DNA of 64,000 bases, taken from positions 9,286,501-9,350,500 of the forward strand of contig NZ_JAVDYC010000001.1 in NCBI RefSeq assembly GCF_031458255.1. The letters run 5' to 3'. Below, one piece after another: positions 39,338 through 47,392 of this stretch. The DNA comes from Catenuloplanes niger. GTDB lineage: Bacteria; Actinomycetota; Actinomycetes; Mycobacteriales; Micromonosporaceae. Numbering within the stretch: position 1 is the stretch's first letter; each line of letters begins with the position of its first letter. Under the pieces are notes generated by a model, which saw nothing but the letters and a program-made list of their open reading frames with translations, ran no database searches and was not told the origin of the DNA. A program made the position numbers and the translations under genes.

Positions 39338-40918
39338 ATGTTGAAAGCCGTCTCACTGTCCGTCTCGTTCGCCGCCGAGCCGCTGTTCGCCGGCGTCGAC
39401 CTCACGCTCGGCCCCGGTGACCGGGTCGGGCTGGTCGGGCCGAACGGGGCCGGCAAGTCCACGCTGCTGCGCGTGCTGACCGGGCACCTGACCCCGGACA
39501 CCGGGCACGTCACGCTGTCGCCCGGCACCACGGTCGGCTACTTCGCGCAGCAGGTCCCGGACCCGGAGCAGACCGTCGGCGACTACCTCGCGGGCGGGCT
39601 CGGCGAGGTGCACCGCGTCGCCGCCCGCATGCACGACCTCGAGCGGCAGCTGGCCACGGCGGGGCCACGGCTGCTCGACGAATACGGCCGGGTCCAGGAA
39701 CGCTGGACCGACCTGCGCGGCTGGGAGGCCACCAACCGGCTCGCCGAGGTCCGGCAGCGCCTCGACGTCGCGCACCTGACCGACGACACCCCGCTGTGGC
39801 GGGTCTCCGGCGGCGAACAGGCCCGGCTCACGCTCGCCCGGGTGCTGCTGTCCACGCCGGAGACCGGCGAGCAGATCCTGATCCTGGACGAGCCGACGAA
39901 CCACCTGGACGCGGACGGCATCGACTGGCTGGGCCGGTGGCTGGCCGGTTTCCCCGGCGGGCTGCTGGTCGTCAGCCACGACCGGGCGTTCCTGGACCGG
40001 ACCGTGACCCGCGTCGTCGAGCTCGACGGCATCCACACCGAGCCGCAACGGTACGAAGGGGGCTACACCGCGTACCGCGCGGAGAGGACGCGCCGCTGGC
40101 AGGCACTGCTGCTCGACTACGAGGCACAGCAGAAGGACCTGCGCCGCTGGGAGGACGACATCGCGCGCACCCGGCAGCACGCGCTCGGCGTCGAGACCAC
40201 CGTGCGCAAGGGCCTGGGCACGGACCAGCTCCGGCGGTACGCGAAGAAGGTCGCCAAGAAGGCCAAGGCACGCGAACGGCGGCTGCGCCGGCAGATGGAG
40301 TCGGCACGGTGGATCGCGCAGCCGCAGACCCGCCCGCCGCTGACGCTCGCGTTCCCGCAGGTGGAGGCCACGGCGCTGTCCGCGCGCGGGATCTCCGTAC
40401 GTACCCTGCTGCACGATGTGGATCTGGACGTGCGCGGTGCCGAGCGGGTGCGGATCACCGGGCCGAACGGGTCCGGGAAGACCACGCTGCTGCGGGTCCT
40501 CGCCGGGCAGCTGACCCCGGACGCGGGCGAGGTGACCGGCGGGCCGGTGTCGCTGCTGCCGCAGACACACGACACGCTGCGCACCCGCGTGACCGTGCTG
40601 GAGCACTTCCGGGCGCACGTGCCGGTCTACGCGGACGAGGCGGAAGCGCTGCTGGACGCGCACCTGTTCGGCCCGGAGACCTGGGACGCGCCGCTGGCCA
40701 CACTGTCCGCGGGGGAGCTGCGCCGGCTGCTGCTGGCCATCATGGTCAACTCGACGTCGCGGGTGCTGCTGCTGGACGAGCCGACGAACTATCTGGACTT
40801 CGACGCGCTCGACGTGGTCGAGGAGGCGCTCCGCGCCTACCACGGCACGTTGATCGTGGTCACCCACGACGCGTACTTCGCCCGCGCGATCGGGCTGGAC
40901 CGGGAGGTTTCCCTATGA
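39338..40918 (+). CDS. ABC-F family ATPase, possible ribosome-protection type
   Basis: 526 residues with two ABC domains and no membrane segments. Domain 1: Walker A GLVGPNGAGKSTLL, signature VSGGEQARLTLARVLL, Walker B ILILDEPTNHLD. Domain 2: Walker A ITGPNGSGKTTLL, signature LSAGELRRLLLAIM, Walker B VLLLDEPTNYLD. The interdomain linker (about 240-320) is long, basic and helical (RRYAKKVAKKAKARERRLRRQMES), as in ABC-F factors that reach into the ribosomal P/E site. Resistance factors of macrolide/lincosamide producers (TlrC, OleB, LmrC type) share this build, but housekeeping EttA-like roles cannot be excluded. The SDR gene is coupled by ATGA. Confidence 0.92.
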   Translation: MLKAVSLSVSFAAEPLFAGVDLTLGPGDRVGLVGPNGAGKSTLLRVLTGHLTPDTGHVTLSPGTTVGYFAQQVPDPEQTVGDYLAGGLGEVHRVAARMHDLERQLATAGPRLLDEYGRVQERWTDLRGWEATNRLAEVRQRLDVAHLTDDTPLWRVSGGEQARLTLARVLLSTPETGEQILILDEPTNHLDADGIDWLGRWLAGFPGGLLVVSHDRAFLDRTVTRVVELDGIHTEPQRYEGGYTAYRAERTRRWQALLLDYEAQQKDLRRWEDDIARTRQHALGVETTVRKGLGTDQLRRYAKKVAKKAKARERRLRRQMESARWIAQPQTRPPLTLAFPQVEATALSARGISVRTLLHDVDLDVRGAERVRITGPNGSGKTTLLRVLAGQLTPDAGEVTGGPVSLLPQTHDTLRTRVTVLEHFRAHVPVYADEAEALLDAHLFGPETWDAPLATLSAGELRRLLLAIMVNSTSRVLLLDEPTNYLDFDALDVVEEALRAYHGTLIVVTHDAYFARAIGLDREVSL

Positions 40919-41721
40919 CCCATGTCGCCCTTGTGACCGGCGCCAACCAGGGCATCGGCGCGGCCGTCGCGGAGGCGCTCGCGACCCGCGGCGACGCGGT
41001 GCTGCTGACCGCGCTGCCGATGCCGCCGTCCGCGCACCGGCCGGACCCGACCATGCCACCGTCCTACGCCGCGGACCGGGCCCGGACCTGCGAACCGGTC
41101 CTGGAACGCATCCGCGCGGCCGGCGGCACCGCGGCCGCGGTCGAGGCGGACCTGACCGACCCGGACGTGGCCGGGCGGCTGTTCGACGCGGCCGAGGACG
41201 CGTTCGGGCCGGTCGACATCCTGGTCAACAACGCCAGCGGCTGGCAGGCCGACACGTTCAGCGCCGACGGCACCGACAAGTTCGGCCGGCCGCTGGTGCC
41301 GGTGACCGCGGCCGGGTTCGACCACCAGTTCGCCGTGGACACCCGCGCACCCGCACTGCTGATCGCCGAGTTCGCCCGCCGGCACGCGGCCCGCGGCGCA
41401 CGCTGGGGACGGATCGTGGGCCTGACCTCCGGCTCACCGAAGGGCTTCCCCGGGGAGGCGTCCTACGGCGCGGCGAAGGCCGCGCACGAGAACTACACGA
41501 TGACGGCCGCGACCGAACTGGCGCAGCTCGGCATCACCGCGAACATGGTCCACCCACCGGTCACCGACACCGGCTGGGTGACCCCGGCCGTCGCCGCCGC
41601 CGTCGAGGCCGACCCGCACTGGCTCGGGCTCGCCCGGCCCGCCGAGGTGGCCGAGGTCATCGCATGGCTGACCTCGGACGCGGCCCGCCGGGTCACCGGT
41701 CACCGCATCGAGATGCGGTGA
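40915..41721 (+). CDS. Short-chain dehydrogenase/reductase
   Basis: 268 residues. VALVTGANQGIGAAVAEAL gives the TGxxxGxG cofactor loop, VDILVNNASGWQ the NNAG-like motif, GRIVGLTSGSPKG the catalytic-serine strand and SYGAAKAAHENY the YxxxK pair. An insertion of about 20 residues after strand 2 (LPMPPSAHRPDPTMPPSYAADRA) marks a subgroup often annotated as 3-oxoacyl-ACP reductase-like. The start overlaps the ABC-F stop (ATGA), suggesting co-regulation with the resistance-like ATPase. Confidence 0.92.
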   Translation: MTHVALVTGANQGIGAAVAEALATRGDAVLLTALPMPPSAHRPDPTMPPSYAADRARTCEPVLERIRAAGGTAAAVEADLTDPDVAGRLFDAAEDAFGPVDILVNNASGWQADTFSADGTDKFGRPLVPVTAAGFDHQFAVDTRAPALLIAEFARRHAARGARWGRIVGLTSGSPKGFPGEASYGAAKAAHENYTMTAATELAQLGITANMVHPPVTDTGWVTPAVAAAVEADPHWLGLARPAEVAEVIAWLTSDAARRVTGHRIEMR

Positions 41722-41732
41722 CCGGCGCTCGC

Positions 41733-42449
41733 CTACACGTCCCGTAACTCGGCCAGGCGCGCCTCGACCTCGGCGAGCTCGGCGCGCAGCTTCTCCGCCT
41801 GCTGCTCCGCCTCGGCCCGCTCCGACGACAGGATCGCCTCGACCGCCTCGTGCACGCCCGGCACGTCCACCAAGGCCACGATCTTGAGGGCCTCGGCGGG
41901 CTTCACCACGTACGGCTTGGCGAGGGCCTTGGTGCCCTGCTGCGCCGCGACCGTCCACTCGCCGTTGTCGTAGGCCAGCGTCACGGTCAGGCCCGCCGGG
42001 CCCTTGGGCTTGACCGCCTTCGCCGCCGCCTTCTTCACCGGCGGTTTCGGCGCCTCCGGCGTCTCCGTCACTGTGCTCTGCTCCTCGATGGTCGTCTTCT
42101 TCTCCGGCACCGGCCGCTCCCGCACCACCATGAACTCCGGCTCCGGTGCCGGCGGCTCCACCTCCGGCGCGGGCTCGGGCTCGGCGGCCTTGCGGCCGGT
42201 CGCGCCCTTCGGCGGGATGGTCAGGTCGGCGGGGGAGAACGGCAGCTCGTCACGGCCGAACCGGACCACGACGAACTCCTCCGACGTCTCCGGGTCCTGC
42301 AGCTCGATCACCTGACCGATCTGACCCGCGATCTGACCGGCGGACTCGGTGAACATCACCTTCGGCTTCCGGCCGCCCGCCAGGGTCTGCTTGATCTGGT
42401 GCAACTCGTCCGGCGTCAGTCCGCGTATCGCGGCTCCTGCGGCAGCCAT
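41733..42449 (-). CDS. DUF6319-like protein with C-terminal coiled coil
   Basis: 238 residues. A conserved N-terminal small beta domain (LTPDELHQIKQTLAGGRKPKVMFTESAGQIAGQIGQVIELQDPETSEEFVVVRFGRDELPFSPADLTIP) is followed by a Pro/Glu/Lys-rich linker. Then come a second small domain (GLTVTLAYDNGEWTVAAQQGTKALAKPYVVKPAEALKIVALVD) and a terminal coiled coil (SSERAEAEQQAEKLRAELAEVEARLAELRDV). This matches my recollection of the actinobacterial DUF6319 family. The pattern of charged linker and coiled coil suggests a scaffold or nucleoid-associated role, but none is known. Confidence 0.7.
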   Translation of the reverse strand: MAAAGAAIRGLTPDELHQIKQTLAGGRKPKVMFTESAGQIAGQIGQVIELQDPETSEEFVVVRFGRDELPFSPADLTIPPKGATGRKAAEPEPAPEVEPPAPEPEFMVVRERPVPEKKTTIEEQSTVTETPEAPKPPVKKAAAKAVKPKGPAGLTVTLAYDNGEWTVAAQQGTKALAKPYVVKPAEALKIVALVDVPGVHEAVEAILSSERAEAEQQAEKLRAELAEVEARLAELRDV

Positions 42450-42548
42450 CAGACTCCTCTTCCGTACACACGTCCAATGGCCGCATTCTTACCAGGCCCC
42501 ACCGACACTTCCACCATTGCCCTGCGCCACAAGGACTTCCGAACGCGC

Positions 42549-42592
42549 ACGTGCCGGCCGGCACCCGTCGCACGGGGCACCGGCCGGCACGT
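42549..42592 (-). terminator. Long hairpin after the DUF2690-like gene
   Basis: ACGTGCCGGCCGG (42549-42561) and CCGGCCGGCACGT (42580-42592) are perfect 13-bp arms. The inner part adds CCCGT/ACGGG pairing. It lies 32 bp downstream of the stop at 42624 and 100 bp upstream of the DUF6319 gene on the same strand, so it should terminate the secreted-protein transcript. Confidence 0.75.
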
Positions 42593-42623
42593 TCACACGT
42601 CGATCAGCGGGTCGCGAAAGACC

Positions 42624-43058
42624 TCAGTACCAGCCCGTGCACGCGATCTCGACCCGGTCGTGGGCCTTACCGCACGCCCGCATCACATGGCCGGCGTCGT
42701 TGTACGCGGTCGTGTAGTCCTGGGTGCCGCCGTACGGGATGCTGTCCACACCCAGCTGCGTGTGCCCGGCACCGCGGGTAGGCGCCCAGTCCACCCAGAT
42801 CTGGTCTCCCCACACCCCGTTGGAGATGCGGCCCCAGGCGCAGCGTGTCGAGGTGTGGTACCGCAGCTCGATCTTCCGGTTCCAGACGTAGACCGCCGGC
42901 ACCGGCGTCCGGTTCAGGGCCGGGTCCCAGACCCCCGCGTCGGGGCCCGCCGGGCAGGTCCACGCGGCCGCCTGCGCGGCCTGCGGGAATCCGACGATGA
43001 GCGTGGCCGCGACCGCCGCCGAGGCGGCCAGAGTCCCGAGCCGTCGTAACACACGCAT
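42624..43058 (-). CDS. Secreted DUF2690 (YjfA)-like protein
   Basis: 144 residues with a clear Sec signal peptide (RRLGTLAASAAVAATLIVGFPQAAQA-A, cleavage near residue 31). The mature part, WNRKIELRYHTSTRCAWGRISNGVWGDQIWVDWAP, has the ELRYS..C.AAWGRI pattern of DUF2690/YjfA secreted proteins. Cysteines at the start of the mature region (WTCPAG), in STRCAWG, VMRACGKA and IACTGWY could form two disulphides. Function unknown; monocistronic, with its own terminator. Confidence 0.8.
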   Translation of the reverse strand: MRVLRRLGTLAASAAVAATLIVGFPQAAQAAAWTCPAGPDAGVWDPALNRTPVPAVYVWNRKIELRYHTSTRCAWGRISNGVWGDQIWVDWAPTRGAGHTQLGVDSIPYGGTQDYTTAYNDAGHVMRACGKAHDRVEIACTGWY

Positions 43059-43185
43059 GCGCTCTCCTCACGTCCCGGCGACATCGTCGCCGACATCGAT
43101 GCCTTACCGGCAGCGACGTTACGGAGAAGCGGCACGCACCTCACGACACCTGTTGCGGGTACAGCGGCGTCCGCGCGGGAGCTGG

Positions 43186-44106
43186 CTACAGACCGAGCAC
43201 GTCCCGGGCGCCCTGACGCAGCAGCGCGGCCGCGACGGACGTGCCCAGCGTGATCGGGTCGGACGCCCACTCGTGCACGTCCAGCACGGTCTTGCCGTCC
43301 AGACTGATCACCCGGGCGCGCAGGCTCAGGCGGCCGTCCGGCTCGGTGCGGGCCAGCGCCCCGATCGGACTGTGACAGTTGCCCTGCAGGATGTGCAGCA
43401 TCGTCCGCTCGGCCGTGGTCTCCCGCACCGCCCGCGGATCGTCCAGGCACGCCACCAGATCCCGCAGCTCGGAGTCGTCCTGCCGGACCTGGATCACCAG
43501 CGTGCCGGCGCCGACCGCGGGCACGATCGTGTCCGTCCCGATCGGATGCGTGATCCGCTCCGGCCGCCCGATGCGCTCCAGCCCGGACACCGCCAGCAGC
43601 AACGCGTCGTACTCACCGGCGTCCAGCTTCGCCAGCCGCGAGTTCGCGTTACCGCGGATCGGCACCGGCGTCAGATGCGGCCAGTGCAGCGCCATCTGCG
43701 CCACCCGCCGCACCGCCGACGTACCCACCCGGGTCCCGGCCGGCAGCGCGTCGATGGACAGCCCACCCGGATGCACCAGACAGTCCCGGACGTCGTCGCG
43801 CGCCATGAACGCGGCCATCACCGTCCCGGCCGGCGCCGGCCGGTCACCAGGCACGTCCTTCACACAGTGCACCGCGAGATCGACCCGGCCGTCCAGCAGC
43901 GCGGCGTCGACCTCCTTGGTGAACGCGCCCTTCCCACCGAGCGCGGCCAGGCTGCCCTGCCACCGGTCACCGCTGGTCGTCATCGACACGACCTCGACGG
44001 CGACGTCCGGATGGGCCTCCGCCAGCCGCGCCTTGACCCGCTCCACCTGGGCGAGCGCCATCGGCGAGTTCCGCGTCCCGACGCGCACCACACGCGAAAC
44101 AGACAT
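43186..44106 (-). CDS. hemC: Hydroxymethylbilane synthase (porphobilinogen deaminase), divergent
   Basis: 306 residues. [19 protein letters not shown] (N-terminal arginine), [13 protein letters not shown] with the catalytic Asp, [53 protein letters not shown] with the substrate-binding arginines, and [10 protein letters not shown] with the dipyrromethane-cofactor cysteine are all present. The protein condenses four porphobilinogen units in tetrapyrrole synthesis. It departs from the norm at two core motifs: RGNANSRL instead of RGNVDTRL, and [16 protein letters not shown] instead of PAVGQGALAIE. No other hem gene is nearby, so it may be a second, specialised copy. Confidence 0.88.
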   Translation of the reverse strand: MSVSRVVRVGTRNSPMALAQVERVKARLAEAHPDVAVEVVSMTTSGDRWQGSLAALGGKGAFTKEVDAALLDGRVDLAVHCVKDVPGDRPAPAGTVMAAFMARDDVRDCLVHPGGLSIDALPAGTRVGTSAVRRVAQMALHWPHLTPVPIRGNANSRLAKLDAGEYDALLLAVSGLERIGRPERITHPIGTDTIVPAVGAGTLVIQVRQDDSELRDLVACLDDPRAVRETTAERTMLHILQGNCHSPIGALARTEPDGRLSLRARVISLDGKTVLDVHEWASDPITLGTSVAAALLRQGARDVLGL

Positions 44107-44203
44107 GCCCGCAGATTAGTCCTTCACCCCCGGCCCCCGGCAGCCAGCCCGCCGGAAAGAGCACGATCCCGCGTACGCCACCGGAACGCCTCGTGGGAGG
44201 GTG

Positions 44204-44845
44204 TCACGGCCAGGCCGTGAACCGTTTCCGCACCTCGGCGATCTGATCGTCGCTCAGCCCGTACGCGTGGAACTCCCGGTCCGGCATCCGGTCCAGCCGC
44301 GGCCGGATCCGGGCGATGTCCTCCGCCTCGATCTCCGGGTCGACCGCGCGGGCCAGCCCGATCAGCGTGGCCGCGTCCGTGTCCGCCAGGAACGCGGCCA
44401 CGTCGATGTAGTCGCGCGGCTCCGCCCGGGACACCAGCGCCGACACCTTCCACGCCCGCAGGTCCGCCAGGTCCATCACCGGCCCGATCAGGTCCAGCAC
44501 CACGGGTGAACGCGCCCGGTGCAGCTCACCGAGACTGACCCGGATCACGATCCCGGACCGCCCCGGATCGGTGATCTCCAGTTCGGCCAGGTGATACCCG
44601 AGGTAGCCGGTCTCGTCCTCGATCTCCGCGACCAGGAACCCGTCGGCCCGCAGCGCCTCGGCCACCAGCCGCGTCGCGGCCGGAACCGAGCCGGCCACGT
44701 CACTGAACAGGTCCACGTCCTCGGTCGGCCGGTGCACCACGCCGTGCGCGATCAGCGCGAGACCGCCGCCGAGCGCGAAACCGTGCCGGTTCGCCACGGC
44801 GAGCGCGATCCGGGCGATGCGCGCATGCGCGGGGTGCAGCCGCAT
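44204..44845 (-). CDS. AbiEii/AbiGii-type nucleotidyltransferase
   Basis: 213 residues from ATG 44845. FALGGGLALIAHGVVHRPTEDVDLFSDV contains the GG and DxD-like (TEDVDLF) motifs of the polymerase-beta-type nucleotidyltransferases in the AbiEii/DUF1814 class. VMDLADLRAWKVSALVSRAEPRDYIDVAAFL is the conserved KxxAL..R...RDYxD segment. AbiEii toxins modify tRNA or NTP pools and are neutralised by a paired antitoxin. It starts 7 bp after the stop of the upstream small gene, forming a tight two-gene unit. Confidence 0.88.
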   Translation of the reverse strand: MRLHPAHARIARIALAVANRHGFALGGGLALIAHGVVHRPTEDVDLFSDVAGSVPAATRLVAEALRADGFLVAEIEDETGYLGYHLAELEITDPGRSGIVIRVSLGELHRARSPVVLDLIGPVMDLADLRAWKVSALVSRAEPRDYIDVAAFLADTDAATLIGLARAVDPEIEAEDIARIRPRLDRMPDREFHAYGLSDDQIAEVRKRFTAWP

Positions 44846-44852
44846 CCGTGGG

Positions 44853-45221
44853 TCAGGCCGCGGCGGGCCAGGCCAGGTCGCGCACCGCGGCCAGCTGCGG
44901 GAAACGCTCCTGCCAGGCGGTGCGCACACCCCGCGGCAGGTGCAGGTCGGACCAGGCCGCACGCAGCAGGCGCGCGCTCAGCAGCGACCGCAGCTCCTCG
45001 TGCCGGACCGCCTCACGCAGCACGATCTCGTACGCCCGGCCGCGCGACCACGGGTCGTCCAGGTCGAACCGCCGCTGGTCGACGGCCTGCCACACCATCC
45101 GGTGCGGCAGCTCGACCAGGCCCGCCTCCGGACCGGCCAGCTCGTCCAGCGCGTCCACCACGAGCGCGGCCCGGCCCGGCCGGGCGCGGCCGGGGGAGCG
45201 CAGTGCGGTGGTGGTCGCCAT
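44853..45221 (-). CDS. Small protein paired with AbiEii nucleotidyltransferase
   Basis: 122 residues. The sequence LVELPHRMVWQAVDQRRFDLDDPWSRGRAYEIVLREAVRHEELRSLLSARLLRAAWSDLHLPRGVRTAWQERFP is one I associate with actinobacterial genes placed immediately before AbiEii-type nucleotidyltransferases. There is no HTH of the AbiEi kind. By position it is a candidate antitoxin or targeting partner, but this rests on context only. Confidence 0.65.
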   Translation of the reverse strand: MATTTALRSPGRARPGRAALVVDALDELAGPEAGLVELPHRMVWQAVDQRRFDLDDPWSRGRAYEIVLREAVRHEELRSLLSARLLRAAWSDLHLPRGVRTAWQERFPQLAAVRDLAWPAAA

Positions 45222-45268
45222 GCGGTCATGGTAACCCCCGCCCCGACCAGGGAAGAAGCCGTGACGTC

Positions 45269-45835
45269 TCAGAACAGCTCGTCCAGGTGGGCGTCGATCG
45301 CGGCGAGCGCGTCGTCGGGCGCCAGGTGACCGAGCAGCAGGGGAGCGCGGAGACCGTCGATCAGGGCGAGCAACCGGGTCGCCGCGACCGGCGGATGACC
45401 GAAACCGGCCAGGTGCCGGGTGAAGAACTCGCGGGCGCCGCGATCACCGACGCGCAGCGCCGCGGCCACCTGCGGATCACCGGCGGCCACGCCCAGGAAC
45501 GCCAGCGCGACCCGGGCGTCGGCCCGGCCCGGCTCGGCGAACGGCAGCATCTGGGTGACCAGCGTGCGGGCCGACTCGCGCGGGCCGGCGGTGGGGGAGA
45601 CCGCGGCCAGCACGCGGGCCCGGAACCGCTCGTTGATCCGGGTCAGCGCGAACAGCACCATCTCCTCCCGGGTCGCGAAGCAGCGCTGCACCGCGCCGAG
45701 CGACACGCCCGCCGCGGCCGCGGTCTCGCGCATGGTCGCGGCGGCCAGGCCGCGTTCCTCGACCAGCCGCAGCAGCGCGTCGGCGATCTCGGCGCGGCGG
45801 GCGTCCAGATCCACGGCTCGTGGCACGCGGATCAC
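45269..45835 (-). CDS. TetR-family regulator
   Basis: 188 residues. The HTH is RRAEIADALLRLVEERGLAAATMRETAAAAGVSLGAVQRCFATREEMVLFAL (residues 13-64), with the recognition helix SLGAVQRCFATRE. The C-terminal domain (ARTLVTQMLPF... HLDELF) is of the TetR_C BetI-like kind. The gene diverges from an alpha/beta-hydrolase gene, and the 70-bp intergenic region contains two CGATACA-based operator boxes, so control of both genes is expected. Confidence 0.92.
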   Translation of the reverse strand: MIRVPRAVDLDARRAEIADALLRLVEERGLAAATMRETAAAAGVSLGAVQRCFATREEMVLFALTRINERFRARVLAAVSPTAGPRESARTLVTQMLPFAEPGRADARVALAFLGVAAGDPQVAAALRVGDRGAREFFTRHLAGFGHPPVAATRLLALIDGLRAPLLLGHLAPDDALAAIDAHLDELF

Positions 45836-45843
45836 CTCCTAAC

Positions 45844-45887
45844 CGATACAAGCGTATTGACAACGCCTATACGATACACCTGTATCG
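45844..45887. promoter_or_regulatory. Two CGATACA operator boxes for the TetR regulator
   Basis: CGATACA-cc-TGTATCG (45872-45887) is a palindrome with perfect 7-bp arms. CGATACA-ag-CGTATTG (45844-45859) is a weaker second copy 28 bp away. Both lie between the divergent TetR (start 45835) and alpha/beta-hydrolase (start 45906) genes. Confidence 0.78.
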
Positions 45888-45905
45888 AACGAGGGGAGAA
45901 GCACC

Positions 45906-46820
45906 ATGACCACCGTCCAGTACGCCCACTACGGTGACGTCCGCATCGCCTACGAACGGTTCGGCGAGACCGGCGACCCACTGCTGCTCATCGGCGGCCA
46001 CGGACGACCCTCCACCTGGATCCCGGACGGCTTCTGCCACGCGCTCGTCGACGCCGGCTTCACCGTCGTCCGCTTCGACAACCGCGACAGCGGCCTCTCC
46101 ACCCACTTCGACTCGCACACCGCGGCCGGATACGTCAGCGCCGTCCTGCGCCGCACCCGCCGCCCGCCGTACCCGGTCACCGCGTTCGCCGACGACGCCG
46201 CCGCGGTCCTCGACGCCAACGACTGGCCCGCCGCCCACCTCGTCGGCGGCTCCATGGGCATCGGCATCGCGCTGCTCCTCGCCGCCCGCGCACCCGACCG
46301 CGTCCACAGCATGAACCTGCTCACCGGCGGCTACATGCACCAACACCGCATCCTGCGCTACACCCGCTTCGCCACACTGCTCAGCATCGCCGGACGCCGA
46401 TTCCCACCCGGCCCCGAGGGGGAGGCCGAGATGACCGTCGCCGTCATGCGCATGCTCGCCTCACCGCACGCACTCGACCGCTTCGACGACGACCTCGCCC
46501 GCGACATCGGCCGCCGCAGCCACGCCCGCCACCCGCACGACCCGGCCGCCGACCGCCGCCAGATCGCGGCCGGCCGCACCGGCGAACCGTGGCCGTTCGA
46601 TGCTCTGCCCGACGTACCCATCCAGATCATCAACGGCCTCGACGATCCGATGATCCGCGCCACCGGCGGCCTAGACCTGGCCCGCCGCCTGCGGGCCCCG
46701 ATCAGGTTCTATCCCGACATGGGGCACGACCTGCCGAAACATCTGTGGGGCACGCTGGCGGCGGACATCCGCGCGCTCGCTGACCGCCGGAGCGTTCCGG
46801 AGACCCGGCCGGCTGCCTGA
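45906..46820 (+). CDS. Alpha/beta hydrolase
   Basis: 304 residues. The fold markers are PLLLIGGHGRPSTWIPDGF (oxyanion strand; the usual HGxP is GGHG), VVRFDNRDSGLSTH, and the nucleophile elbow AHLVGGSMGIGIALLLAARAPDRV with Ser in GGSMG. INGLDDPMI supplies the acid and YPDMGHDLP the histidine. This is the DNRDSG subgroup that includes aclacinomycin methylesterase-like and other small-ester hydrolases. Substrate unknown; regulated by the divergent TetR. Confidence 0.92.
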   Translation: MTTVQYAHYGDVRIAYERFGETGDPLLLIGGHGRPSTWIPDGFCHALVDAGFTVVRFDNRDSGLSTHFDSHTAAGYVSAVLRRTRRPPYPVTAFADDAAAVLDANDWPAAHLVGGSMGIGIALLLAARAPDRVHSMNLLTGGYMHQHRILRYTRFATLLSIAGRRFPPGPEGEAEMTVAVMRMLASPHALDRFDDDLARDIGRRSHARHPHDPAADRRQIAAGRTGEPWPFDALPDVPIQIINGLDDPMIRATGGLDLARRLRAPIRFYPDMGHDLPKHLWGTLAADIRALADRRSVPETRPAA

Positions 46821-47384
46821 CCCGGTCCGGCGCGCTTCCGGCGAAGTTCGATAATGTACATTATGTCAACTTGACACCTCGGCGGGCGAGAGAGGCGCTC
46901 CCCGAAAGCACCCGGAAACCCCGAGGACCCAAACCCGGAAGATCATTCGAAGGTACGGCCGGCCACGCGTCCCCGGCGGCGCCCGCACTCCCACGGCGTC
47001 GCGGCCGGGCCGCCGGTGACGCACCGGCCGGCCACGAGACGCGCGCGACGGCGATCCGCACTCACGGCGGGAGGTGCACGACGACACCGACGACGCGCGA
47101 GCACGGTCCAGCGGCACGCATGCGCTGGACATGCGAGCGCGCCGGCCGATTCCGCGGGTGCCCGGAGGTGGCTTCGTGGCACGAGGGCCTCGCGCCCCTG
47201 CCCCGCTCGAATGGGCCCCGGAACGGGCGGTGCGTGATCGTCGCGCGCGTGTCGTGGCCGGTCCGGGTGGCCGTGCGCGTCGGCCGCGGTGTCGTGGGAG
47301 TGCGGGTACGGGTCGGACGTGTGGCCGACCGTACCGGCGAAGGATTTTCTGGCTTTTACGGGTTTTTGCTGCATAATATTCCTT
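46821..47384. other. 564-bp non-coding region with dif and dif-like sites
   Basis: No frame in this stretch shows coding character. It carries the dif-type sequence at 46844-46871 near its left end and the 10-6-10 palindrome at its right end, which runs into the recombinase gene. Between them the sequence is ordinary GC-rich DNA, turning AT-rich from about 47,340 to 47,385, which probably includes the recombinase promoter. Confidence 0.7.
46844..46871 (+). other. dif: Chromosome dimer resolution site (dif), predicted
   Basis: The 28-bp site consists of the XerC-side arm AAGTTCGATAA (46844-46854), the centre TGTACA (46855-46860) and the XerD-side arm TTATGTCAACT (46861-46871). E. coli dif ends its left arm with ATAA, has the centre TGTATA and the right arm TTATGTTAAAT; B. 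subtilis has the right arm TTATGTAAACT. The 11-6-11 layout, ATAA/TTATG core and right-arm sequence therefore all agree. A second small palindrome, GTCAACTTGAC, overlaps the right arm. The site implies the replication terminus of a circular chromosome. Confidence 0.85.
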
Positions 47385-47392
47385 ATGCAGCA
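47367..47392. repeat. Perfect 10-6-10 palindrome, Xer-type core, over the recombinase start
   Basis: TGCTGCATAA (47367-47376), centre TATTCC (47377-47382) and TTATGCAGCA (47383-47392). The arms are perfectly inverted and the centre is 6 bp. The inner bases are ATAA and TTATG exactly as in dif. The ATG of the tyrosine recombinase gene (47385-47387) lies in the right arm. It may be a recombination site, an autoregulatory binding site, or both. Confidence 0.8.

Noticed and set aside
46871-47376. Open frames on both strands between dif and the recombinase gene
   Set aside because: Composition is Arg/Gly/Pro-dominated with no start-site support; treated as non-coding.
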